A DNA stretch of 64,000 bases from Metabacillus dongyingensis. Its GTDB lineage: Bacteria; Bacillota; Bacilli; Bacillales; Bacillaceae. The number at the start of each line of letters is the position of its first letter. Within the stretch, counting starts at the first letter, position 1. Position numbers and translations under genes: made by a program. Below, one piece after another: positions 7,058-14,873 of this stretch. The notes under the pieces are model-generated. The model was not told where the DNA came from, did no database searches, and saw only the letters and a program-made list of their open reading frames with translations. The stretch is taken from the NCBI RefSeq assembly GCF_019933155.2, contig NZ_CP082944.1, positions 2,854,001 through 2,918,000 on the forward strand. The letters run 5' to 3'.

Positions 7058-7327
7058 AATAATAATGGTGAACTTTCGCACCGTCAGCTGGGGGTTATCT
7101 GGAAAAAGAAAGTATTTCTTATTAATGGGCAAGTATTTCACCAAATCTGGCCAGTAAAATAGGCAAACAGGTAAGTATTTTACTCGTTTCAGCGAGTAAA
7201 TCGACAAACACTTTTAATCCGCGTGCCAAATGCACATTGATTCTGAAAGAAGAAAATATAATTTATATTGGCACTATCCCAATCTTTTTCTGTAACCAGC
7301 TGACCAGCATTCCTTCACAAATTTCAT
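7058..7327. other. Gene-free stretch
   Basis: Nothing coding was found. There is one small inverted repeat (TTTACTCG with CGAGTAAA, near 7185) and three scattered AAGTATTT words. It lies between convergent units. Confidence 0.5.
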
Positions 7328-8044
7328 CTAATCAGAACGTAATTGCTTCAATTTAATACACCCGTATAAAATGAGAAAACTCGCAATCATAAAGACCTCC
7401 ATCCAAAGCAAATACCTCGGCCAAGCCCCAAGAAAATCTAAAAGCGAAGCATTTTCAGGTTTTTTCATGATGTATAGATAATTTGAGCCAATCCGTTTAT
7501 TTAAGAGATAAATACATCCGGCGTAAACATTGACAATCAGCACTGAAGCCCATAATGAGCGCCAGGTTGGCAGAAAATGATAGGCCAGTATCATAAACAA
7601 GCATGCAATGATCACTCCTCCATGTGACAGAAAAAAAACGATATACTGGAAATGCGGAAAAGAATACTGTCCAAGGTTCGGTGTGAGAACGGCCTGAATG
7701 GAACTTGCAATTCCTGCGTAATACAGAAATTGAAACAGCCTGGAGCTTTTTGCAATGAGCATGATAATGGCCAGAATGACAGTAAAATCACTTAGGTGAA
7801 GAGGCAATGAAGATTGGGGTGTCCATGCCCCTTCTGCTATTAGCCACACCTGGTGCACAAACATGGAAAGAAAAAGAATTACTGCCAGTGCAATACGAAC
7901 AGGTTGTCTCATTAATTTAACTTTTTTCTTAAAAATAAATAAAAGGAAAGTCAAAAACAGAATTAAAACCAATGTCCATATGTGATCTGCTGAAAATAGA
8001 CGGAAATTTTCAACCTTAGGGTCGTGCTGAAAGTATTCGTACAT
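7328..8044 (-). CDS. YwaF-like integral membrane protein (TIGR02206)
   Basis: 238 residues with about seven hydrophobic helices (for example HIWTLVLILFLTFLLFIF at 21-38 and AVILFLSMFVHQVWLIAEG at 54-72). The family pattern is visible in SSLPLHLSDFTVILAIIM and PNLGQYSFPHFQYIVFFLSHG. B. subtilis YwaF belongs here; its role is unknown. GGAGTGGCATGA precedes the ATG. Located in the cytoplasmic membrane. Confidence 0.8.
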   Translation of the reverse strand: MYEYFQHDPKVENFRLFSADHIWTLVLILFLTFLLFIFKKKVKLMRQPVRIALAVILFLSMFVHQVWLIAEGAWTPQSSLPLHLSDFTVILAIIMLIAKSSRLFQFLYYAGIASSIQAVLTPNLGQYSFPHFQYIVFFLSHGGVIIACLFMILAYHFLPTWRSLWASVLIVNVYAGCIYLLNKRIGSNYLYIMKKPENASLLDFLGAWPRYLLWMEVFMIASFLILYGCIKLKQLRSD

Positions 8045-8323
8045 TCATGCCACTCCGTTTTTCTATTTATTTTGAGGCAATTTCACATAATTTATGCCGA
8101 TAACAGCTGAAAAAAAAGCTGAGCTCAAAGTCAGCTCTTAAGTCCCTTTAAGTTCCCGTACTAGAAAATAACAGGTAAGATTACGAGATAAATACTTGTA
8201 AGCCTTTATTTATCCAACCAATAACACCTGTGTAAAATCCTACTATAGAAGAATGTGATAGAGGTTTAATAATGGTAAAATTCACTATATGAATTTCAAT
8301 TATGATTTTGGGGAGTGAGAGGT

Positions 8324-9505
8324 ATGAAACGGCGAATTTGTATTGTTGGGACCGGGACAGCTGGTCTCCATTTGGCATATGCTCTTAAAAAGGAGTTTGA
8401 TGTGACGGTGATCTCCCATCGCACAGCAGAACAGATCAGAAATGGCAGAATTCAGTCTACACAAGTACATTTCGGCTCGACAATTGAAAGAGAAAGACGC
8501 TTTTCTATGCCAAAATGGAGTGAGCATACTCGAATTGAAAGTATCCATATGACCATTGGTCAGCAAAAACTGTTTGCAGGAATGCTGGCTGAACCCGCAC
8601 TTTCTGTTGATCAGCGCTTCTATTTTTCACATTGTTTAGAGGAACTAATAGAGAGAAAGGTCCCTGTTCTCTTTAAAAAAATAAATAATGAGAATCTCGG
8701 TGAATTAATAGAAGAATTTGACTTGGTTATTGACTGTACTGGCAAAAATGGGCCGCTTTTCCCCTTTCCTATTGAAAAAGATTTTTCACCATTCCAGACA
8801 CCTCAAAGAAAATGCATCGTTGGATACTTTAGAGGTATAAAGCCGCTTACACCTCAAGGAATTAATGTCACCATCCTCCCAGGTGAAGGAGAAATGTTTG
8901 AAATACCTGCATTAACGGATCAAGGTCCAGTGACGATCTTGTTTATTATGGCAATTCAGGAAAAGAGATTAGATATTTTTAAAGCGATTCGCTCATCAGA
9001 CGAATTCACGTTAAAAATACGGACAGTTTTGCAATCTTTTTTCCCGGAAATCGCAAGTCGTATTGTAGAGGAAAGCTTTGCTCTAAATGATGAAAAGGGA
9101 ATTCTGCAAACAGCGATCACACCTGTTATACGAAAACCGTATACAATTATACAAAATAAATTAGCAGTCGGATGCGGAGACAGTGTGTTTTTGAATGATC
9201 CGATTACAGGACAAGGCTGCAATCTTTCGTCTTACTGCGCAGAAAAACTGTATGAGACGTTAATTGAGTTTAAAGATGAACCTTGGAATTCACAGCTTGG
9301 GGAATCCTATTGGGATAAAACGAAACCATTAGTCAAGCAAGTGACAGAGTGGACAAATGCGATGACAATGCCGATGCCTGAGCATGTTATCGACCAGATC
9401 CTTCAAGGTTCCGGGGAACAGGCAAAAGCAGATCGAATTGCCGGCTGGTTTGCTGATCCAAGCACGGCCTATCAGGATATTTTTCAAGGCAGCAAAATCC
9501 AGTAG
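8324..9505 (+). CDS. FAD monooxygenase, styrene monooxygenase StyA-like
   Basis: 393 residues from the ATG at 8324 (GGGAG eight bases upstream; a GTG at 8315 has no spacing for it). The N-terminal Rossmann fold has GTGTAG at 9-14. The C-terminal FAD motif is GCGDSVFLNDPITGQGCNL. The length and the middle domain fit the StyA/indole-monooxygenase substrate-binding fold. Such enzymes epoxidise styrene or indole using FADH2 from a separate reductase; no reductase gene is adjacent, so the partner must be elsewhere. Substrate unknown. Confidence 0.75.
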   Translation: MKRRICIVGTGTAGLHLAYALKKEFDVTVISHRTAEQIRNGRIQSTQVHFGSTIERERRFSMPKWSEHTRIESIHMTIGQQKLFAGMLAEPALSVDQRFYFSHCLEELIERKVPVLFKKINNENLGELIEEFDLVIDCTGKNGPLFPFPIEKDFSPFQTPQRKCIVGYFRGIKPLTPQGINVTILPGEGEMFEIPALTDQGPVTILFIMAIQEKRLDIFKAIRSSDEFTLKIRTVLQSFFPEIASRIVEESFALNDEKGILQTAITPVIRKPYTIIQNKLAVGCGDSVFLNDPITGQGCNLSSYCAEKLYETLIEFKDEPWNSQLGESYWDKTKPLVKQVTEWTNAMTMPMPEHVIDQILQGSGEQAKADRIAGWFADPSTAYQDIFQGSKIQ

Positions 9506-9516
9506 TTTATATGGAG

Positions 9517-9547
9517 AAGGGTGACCTGCTGATTCACCCTTCTTTCA
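9517..9547 (+). terminator. Terminator of flavoprotein gene
   Basis: AAGGGTGA (9517-9524) pairs with TCACCCTT (9534-9541) and is followed by CTTTC, just after the stop codon. Confidence 0.65.
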
Positions 9548-9642
9548 TTCTTGCGGCATTTCAAAAACGAATAATTGAAAAATTCAAGGATGATGAAAGA
9601 ATACGATTCCGGATTGGATATAGGTCTGGAGTAAATCTCAGC

Positions 9643-10060
9643 TCAACGTTTGCCGTCAAAATCTTCCTCCAATAAATCGCCTGCAGGCTCAACGTTCAGC
9701 GGCACAACTTCTTCAAAAGATAAATAGTATCCGGCCGTTTTCGCTTCATCAAACAACTCAAATGATTCCGAATTAAATGTATAAATGTAAAATTTTGTGC
9801 TGCGGATCCGTTCAAGCCATGAGCTTTCAATCACAATAATCTTATCTGTACTAGTCTCACCGAAAAATCTGGAAGAATCCTCTTCCTTCGTTTGCTCCCC
9901 CTTCCAATATATAACTCTGTGACAATCCCGCGGAAAATAATAATGAAGTTGCATGCTCCTGATCTATGGCCCAGACAACTGGACGAAGGCTTAGAAAAGC
10001 AGCAGAGTGCCGCGGTTTAAATAGATTTATAGAAGGAACTTCACTAAAATGGTATAGCAT
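9643..10060 (-). pseudogene. DUF6886-like gene broken by one frameshift
   Basis: The minus strand opens at an ATG (10060) with GGGGGA upstream and encodes a family-like N-terminus (MLYHFSEVPSINLFKPRHSA, then VVWAIDQEHATS). Around 9930-9945 the expected continuation moves to another frame (LHYYFPRDCHRVIYWKGEQT), running to a stop at 9643. Removing one base in the TTATTATTTTCC run would join both parts into one protein of about 138 residues. From memory DUF6886 proteins join these same segments (WAID...FPRDC). It may be a real mutation or a sequencing error in a homopolymer-like run. Confidence 0.7.
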
Positions 10061-10187
10061 TTACTTTGGTCCCCCTATTCTACCTTTATTAAAAATGACT
10101 GCATTCTTCAACCTTATGGCATGTTCTAATAAAAACCACCTTTGCTATACTTTACAATAAAATAAGTAGATTTTGGAGGAAACATAA

Positions 10188-11051
10188 TTGAGAAGCGAAA
10201 GCGAAATGATGAAATTAATTCTTGATGTTGCCAAAAATGATAAGAGAATTCGGTTAGTAACTCTAGAGGGTTCAAGAGCAAATAAAAATGTGCCAAGAGA
10301 CAAATTTCAAGACTTTGATATTTCCTATTTTGTAACGGATATTGATTCTTTTAAATCCAGCGATGAATGGTTAAATCAATTTGGCCAAAGAATCTTGATG
10401 CAAAAGCCGGAAGATATGGAACTTTTCCCGCCGGAACTTGGCAATTGGTTTTCCTATTTGATGTTATTTGCAGATGATAATAAAATTGACTTAACTCTTA
10501 TCCCAATTGATGAGCTGGAACAGTACTTATCAGAAAGTGACGGCTTGATAAAATTATTGTTGGATAAGGATTCAAAGATAAATAAAAAAATAGATCCTAA
10601 TGATGAAAAATATCACATAAAAAAACCTTCAGCTAGAGAATTTGATGATTGCTGCAATGAATTTTGGATGGTGTCAACGTATGTTGTTAAAGGTTTAGCA
10701 CGAAAAGAAATTCTTTTTGCAATTGATCATTTAAATGAAATAGCAAGACCTAATCTCTTACGAATGATGGCTTGGAATATCGGGATCGAAACTGATTTCT
10801 CTTTAAGCGTCGGAAAGAACTATAAGTATATTCAAACCTATTTAGACATAAACGACTGGGAAAAATTGCTTAATACGTATGCAGAGAATAGTTACGAAAA
10901 TATGTGGCAATCTTTATTTGATTGCTATGATCTTTTTAGAAAATACTCCAAATTAGTTGCTCATCGTTTAAGTTACGACTATCCAGATTATGATGAACAG
11001 ATTACTGGGTATACTGAAAAAATTTTTCATTCCTTTCGTAAAAACCATTAA
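10188..11051 (+). CDS. aadK: Aminoglycoside 6-adenylyltransferase
   Basis: 287 residues starting at TTG with GGAGG ten bases upstream. It tracks AadK/ANT(6) along its length: nucleotidyltransferase core VTLEGSRANKN with FQDFDISYFV (residues about 23-47), the MQKPEDMELFPPELGNWFSY block, and REFDDCCNEFWMVSTYVVKG further on. It transfers AMP from ATP to the 6-hydroxyl of streptomycin-type drugs. Chromosomal aadK is known in B. subtilis, so this may be an intrinsic gene. No mobile element is nearby. Confidence 0.9.
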   Translation: MRSESEMMKLILDVAKNDKRIRLVTLEGSRANKNVPRDKFQDFDISYFVTDIDSFKSSDEWLNQFGQRILMQKPEDMELFPPELGNWFSYLMLFADDNKIDLTLIPIDELEQYLSESDGLIKLLLDKDSKINKKIDPNDEKYHIKKPSAREFDDCCNEFWMVSTYVVKGLARKEILFAIDHLNEIARPNLLRMMAWNIGIETDFSLSVGKNYKYIQTYLDINDWEKLLNTYAENSYENMWQSLFDCYDLFRKYSKLVAHRLSYDYPDYDEQITGYTEKIFHSFRKNH

Positions 11052-11162
11052 AAGCGGAAGAAGTTCCATTGTCATTCCCAGAGATAAACAATATATATGA
11101 CTATAAAATACCTTTTTGATTTAGTGCACAACAGTATTCCATCTTGTGTCCAGTGCAAAATG

Positions 11163-11198
11163 AAAAAACCTGATCAGCAGCTGCTGATCAGGTTTTTT
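11163..11198. terminator. Bidirectional terminator, perfect palindrome
   Basis: AAAAAACCTGATCAGCAG and its exact complement form an 18-bp palindrome with A-tract and T-tract ends, between convergent aadK and the DoxX gene. Confidence 0.85.
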
Positions 11199-11205
11199 CA
11201 TACCT

Positions 11206-11634
11206 TTAAATATGTGATTGAATCTTTTTGTCAGCTGAAAGCTGTTTCCTAAACGGAAATAGACTGCGCACGGTTTCATCCCGCAGCCATAAGCCTCCCC
11301 ATGCTATAACAGCTAAATATACCGGAAACAAAGTATGAGAAAAGAGCGGGGCATCCAATCGTAAATGTGTAGCGATAACGCCTCCATAATAGCCGGTCAG
11401 GAGTACTGCTCCCAAGAGAGAAGTCCGCGGTACAAGATACAGAATCACAGATAATAGCCCAAGCAATCCAATGATAAAAATGTGATGCTCCTCAAAACCA
11501 AGCGAAAGGGTTCCTTCAACAACCTGAACAGGTTTGACAAATTTCATAATACTGTCAAATAACATAAACAGGATAACCAGTCCGCTCATCACCCAAGAAG
11601 TCAAAAGGCGGCCTTTTGAAACACTTTTTGCCAT
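11206..11634 (-). CDS. DoxX-like membrane protein
   Basis: From the ATG at 11634 (GGGAGG eleven bases upstream) the product has 142 residues and four membrane helices: WVMSGLVILFMLFDSIMKF, HHIFIIGLLGLLSVILYLVP, LLGAVLLTGYYGGVIATHLR and LFPVYLAVIAWGGLWLRD. The TGYYGGVIATHLR signature and the topology fit the DoxX_2 family. Specific function is unknown. An in-frame ATG 66 bases upstream lacks a ribosome site. Confidence 0.75.
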   Translation of the reverse strand: MAKSVSKGRLLTSWVMSGLVILFMLFDSIMKFVKPVQVVEGTLSLGFEEHHIFIIGLLGLLSVILYLVPRTSLLGAVLLTGYYGGVIATHLRLDAPLFSHTLFPVYLAVIAWGGLWLRDETVRSLFPFRKQLSADKKIQSHI

Positions 11635-12099
11635 GATTGTTTGTACCTCCCTGATTTTTGTATGATACTCTGTACACTTTAGTTCCTCGTGTGTAATCAT
11701 ACATCATTTCAAAATACTGGATGAGTTTTAAAATTATGACTTCTAATTTTGTTCTTACATCCGTCAGGCTAATGAAATCCTTCTCTTTCTTTTTCTAGTA
11801 AAATCTTTGAAATCCCGGAAAAACATCATGGCCCATGCCAAAATGGACGACTTGGAGTTTTGTTTTATTGCCTCTGCTTTCTTTTCCAAGTCTCTCTATT
11901 TCTGCAGAAGTTAATCGAGGTCATGCAAACAGTCCTCTTTACTTTTCCGAATTACAGTGAGTTAACAAATAAATCCTTTTTTCATTATTTTTTGCAGGCA
12001 TCATTATTATTTTTAAATTGCCGCCAAACAGCTCTCTCAGTCAAACAAACACAAGCTTCATTTTCACTCTTCGTGTCAGATTCAATAACGGTCAGTCTC
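11635..12099. other. Gene-free stretch
   Basis: AT-rich sequence without a credible gene on either strand. Short open frames here have no ribosome sites and biased compositions (Phe/Leu/Ser-rich). No clear hairpins or repeats were seen. Confidence 0.5.
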
Positions 12100-12570
12100 C
12101 TATTCAAACATCATAACCCCGGGATCTTTCTTATAACAATGCACAAGGATCGCATGCAGCTGGCCTCGATGATGATACAAATGAACTGCCATTTCTAAAA
12201 GCCATTCATACCGGGTATAAACGGTTCCCCAATAAGAGGTCATTTCCTGATGAAGTTCTTTTTCATTAAATTGACTGAACCGTTCTGATAAAATAATGTG
12301 ATTCTTAATCAATGCTTCTTTTATGTCGTGGAGGTTATTTAAAGCTGCAGAAGAATAGAAGCCGGCCATCTCTTCCCAGCTTGCTCCTTCAGAAATCAGC
12401 AGATCTGCATGACAGATCATTGCAATATGTTTGAGCAGCTCTCCGACGGAATGCTTGTCAGCTGTCGGTCTTTTCATCAAATCACTTTCTTCTAACGTTT
12501 CTATAATCTTAATAATAGTGTCATTTGCCACCTCAATTTGATGCAATGCATTTTTAACATATGGATTCAA
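12100..12570 (-). CDS. DinB superfamily protein
   Basis: 156 residues from a TTG start with GAGAGG upstream. It is a four-helix bundle type with the three histidines that bind metal in DinB/YfiT-like proteins: H48 in LLKHIAM and the pair in MAVHLYHHRGQLHAIL. Members include thiol S-transferases and many proteins of unknown role. Cytoplasmic. It is monocistronic here. Confidence 0.75.
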   Translation of the reverse strand: MNPYVKNALHQIEVANDTIIKIIETLEESDLMKRPTADKHSVGELLKHIAMICHADLLISEGASWEEMAGFYSSAALNNLHDIKEALIKNHIILSERFSQFNEKELHQEMTSYWGTVYTRYEWLLEMAVHLYHHRGQLHAILVHCYKKDPGVMMFE

Positions 12571-12634
12571 AAGCCAAACCTCTCCCTTATCTCCGCTTTA
12601 AAATAATTATCGGATATTTACCTTTCCTCTACAA

Positions 12635-12671
12635 GAAAAAAGCCGCTCTATCCGTTAGAATAAAGCAGCTT
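12635..12671 (-). terminator. Terminator of LtaS-type gene
   Basis: On the minus strand AAGCTGCTTTATTC pairs with GGATAGAGCGGCTT through 14 pairs including G-U, followed by TTTTTTC. Confidence 0.75.
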
Positions 12672-12681
12672 CATCAAAAGA

Positions 12682-14538
12682 TTAATATAATTTGGTGATT
12701 AAATCATTTTCCAAAAACATCGTTGATAACTCTATATCTTTATATAACTTGTTATAATTTTCTCTGCAGGCTTCAATGTCTGTCTGCTTTTTGGTTTTAT
12801 TATCTATACATTTACCAGATGAAAAAACGCCATCATGGGAAGCAATGTAATCATAGCTATCAGAGTAAAACGAATAACGTGTTGTTTCGTAAGCAAATCC
12901 TGCAAAGCCCTCATGATCAGCATCAAGAGGTTTCCCAAACTGAATCAGCTTCTGATCGATTCCAAGCAAAGACGTGATTGTTGGAAAGATGTCCATCTGG
13001 CTGGCAGTTACTTCATTGACTGCACCCTCTGTTTGCCCGGGATGATGAATGATCAGCGGGATATTGAATTGTTCTTTTTCATTAAAATCCACAGCAATCA
13101 GTTTATTGATTTCATCTTTATCCATTGGCAGCGGTCCATAGTGATCGCCATATACAACAAAGATTGTATCGTCCCACAGGTTTTTCCTTTTCAAATCTTC
13201 GATAAATAGACCAATTGTCTCGTCGAAGTATTTTGTAGACTGCAAATAATGACCTGTATTCGTGCCTTCAAACCTTTTTGGAAGATTTAAATATTGATGG
13301 TCTTTCGGCATAACAAAAGGACGATGGTTGGTAAGCGAGACAATGAAATTATAGAAAGGCTTTTTATCTTCTGTGTATATCTCAGCCATTTGATTAAATA
13401 TACTTTCATCCGAAATACCAAGTCCAACAATTTCATCCGCTGTAATTTTCGGGTGATTTTTATGGTAAAACGTTTGATACCCTTGTTCCGGATAGGCTTG
13501 ATGGCGATTCCAGAAATCAGGATTATTGCCATGGGTTGCGCTGGTTGAATATCCTTCCCGTTTTAAAACGTTCGCGAGCGACATGTATTCGTTAAAAGGA
13601 TATGCATTATAAACACCTTTAGGCGCCATTGGATATAAAGAATTATTTGAAACAAATTCTGCATCAGACGTATTACCGCGTCCAATTTGCAGATAAGTAT
13701 TCGGATAATAATGACTTTCTCCAATCAAATCATTCAAATTCGGAGTGACCTCTTCCCCATTCACTTTCAGTCCGATTGGGAACGTGTTTAAAGATTCTGC
13801 TTGAATGACAATGACGTTTTTCCCTTTAAATTTGCCGTAATAAGGTGATTCTTTCTGCAATTCTTGATTTTCACTGAAATACGACTGCAGTTCTTGAATT
13901 TGTTTTTTGTCATTAAGGAAGGTTTCCTTAGCAAAAGCCTGTTTAAGCATATTTTGTTTCACATCGTAAATATGGGCAGGAAGAACTCCTGTTAATGAGA
14001 CTTTATATTGATCAGAAAATGTATCTTTCAAAGGGTAAAAAGAAGTAAATAATATAGCTGCTGCTCCAAGTCCGAAGGCAATTCTGCTGAACGCTTTACG
14101 CTGTTCATTCTGTTTGATTAAATAATAAACAATCAACAAAACAGCAGCCAGCAAGACATCAATCCAGTATAAATAATCGGCCGGATAGATAAGGGATATA
14201 ATTGAATCTTTCACATGCCCTAACTGATCAGCCTGCCCAAGCAGTTTTACATTTAAAATAGCATCATAATACCGTTCATAAACAGCATCTGCATATAGGA
14301 TAAAAGATAGAATGAAATAGATGATGAATGCGGTGATGAATTTTAATTTTGATCTTCCTGTTACTAAGAGGCTTGTTAAACATAAAGCAAAACCGGCAGA
14401 GGCAACTAGGATATATTTCTTATGAGGCGATAATTCCATTTCGTGTACAAAATACAGGGTTTTAAACATCCAGAAAACGGTGATCAACCCTACGGTCAGC
14501 AAAAACATGACCATGTTCTTTCTATTATTTAATGACAA
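12682..14538 (-). CDS. Lipoteichoic acid synthase family (LtaS-type) enzyme
   Basis: 618 residues from a TTG start with AAAGGTG upstream. The N-terminal 160 residues hold five membrane helices. A linker leads to an extracellular sulfatase-like domain with the LtaS catalytic set: E248 in IQAESL, nucleophile T290 in RGNTSD, H406 in TNHRPF, and D466/H467 in YGDHYG. These match E255, T300 and D475/H476 of S. aureus LtaS. The enzyme polymerises glycerol phosphate from phosphatidylglycerol on the outer membrane face. B. subtilis has four such enzymes (LtaS, YfnI, YqgS, YvgJ); I cannot say which one this is. Confidence 0.9.
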   Translation of the reverse strand: MSLNNRKNMVMFLLTVGLITVFWMFKTLYFVHEMELSPHKKYILVASAGFALCLTSLLVTGRSKLKFITAFIIYFILSFILYADAVYERYYDAILNVKLLGQADQLGHVKDSIISLIYPADYLYWIDVLLAAVLLIVYYLIKQNEQRKAFSRIAFGLGAAAILFTSFYPLKDTFSDQYKVSLTGVLPAHIYDVKQNMLKQAFAKETFLNDKKQIQELQSYFSENQELQKESPYYGKFKGKNVIVIQAESLNTFPIGLKVNGEEVTPNLNDLIGESHYYPNTYLQIGRGNTSDAEFVSNNSLYPMAPKGVYNAYPFNEYMSLANVLKREGYSTSATHGNNPDFWNRHQAYPEQGYQTFYHKNHPKITADEIVGLGISDESIFNQMAEIYTEDKKPFYNFIVSLTNHRPFVMPKDHQYLNLPKRFEGTNTGHYLQSTKYFDETIGLFIEDLKRKNLWDDTIFVVYGDHYGPLPMDKDEINKLIAVDFNEKEQFNIPLIIHHPGQTEGAVNEVTASQMDIFPTITSLLGIDQKLIQFGKPLDADHEGFAGFAYETTRYSFYSDSYDYIASHDGVFSSGKCIDNKTKKQTDIEACRENYNKLYKDIELSTMFLENDLITKLY

Positions 14539-14833
14539 TCTATATTCACACCTTTAAGTAATTTAATCGAACAAAAATAGATCTTTATATTCAGTTAATC
14601 ATAGCAAAACGAGTTAGCTTTTTAAAGATAATTTTAACAAAAACTTAATACTCCTTTACAAAGAGTTAAAAAACACGTAATCAACCGTTTACATTTAAGC
14701 GAACTCTCCCGCACGTAATTTTTTCCGCTTCGTTTTTTATGAAAATCCTTCGTTAAAGATGCTTATTAAAAAAATTTCACAAATCTTAACACATTCAGGA
14801 ATGAAAAAAAGACTATTTCTGTGATATAGTTTT

Positions 14834-14853
14834 ATTAGTCAAATTTGACTAAT
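14834..14853. promoter_or_regulatory. 20-bp palindrome, operator candidate for RND pump
   Basis: ATTAGTCAAATTTGACTAAT is a perfect 20-bp palindrome ending 20 bases before the pump start codon. It sits just after a possible -10 (TATAGT at 14825-14830). It has the size and symmetry of TetR- or MarR-type sites. No regulator gene is adjacent, so the repressor would act from elsewhere. Confidence 0.6.
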
Positions 14854-14873
14854 GACTAAGGAGGAGACAGCCT

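Noticed and set aside
6865..7059. Open frame of 64 codons over the hairpin-rich segment
   Set aside because: It runs through a 16-bp terminator stem and a second perfect inverted repeat and has no ribosome site, so RNA structure explains the sequence better.
11860..12198. Open frame of 112 codons on the + strand
   Set aside because: Phe/Leu/Ser-rich, overlaps the DinB gene on the other strand, no ribosome site.
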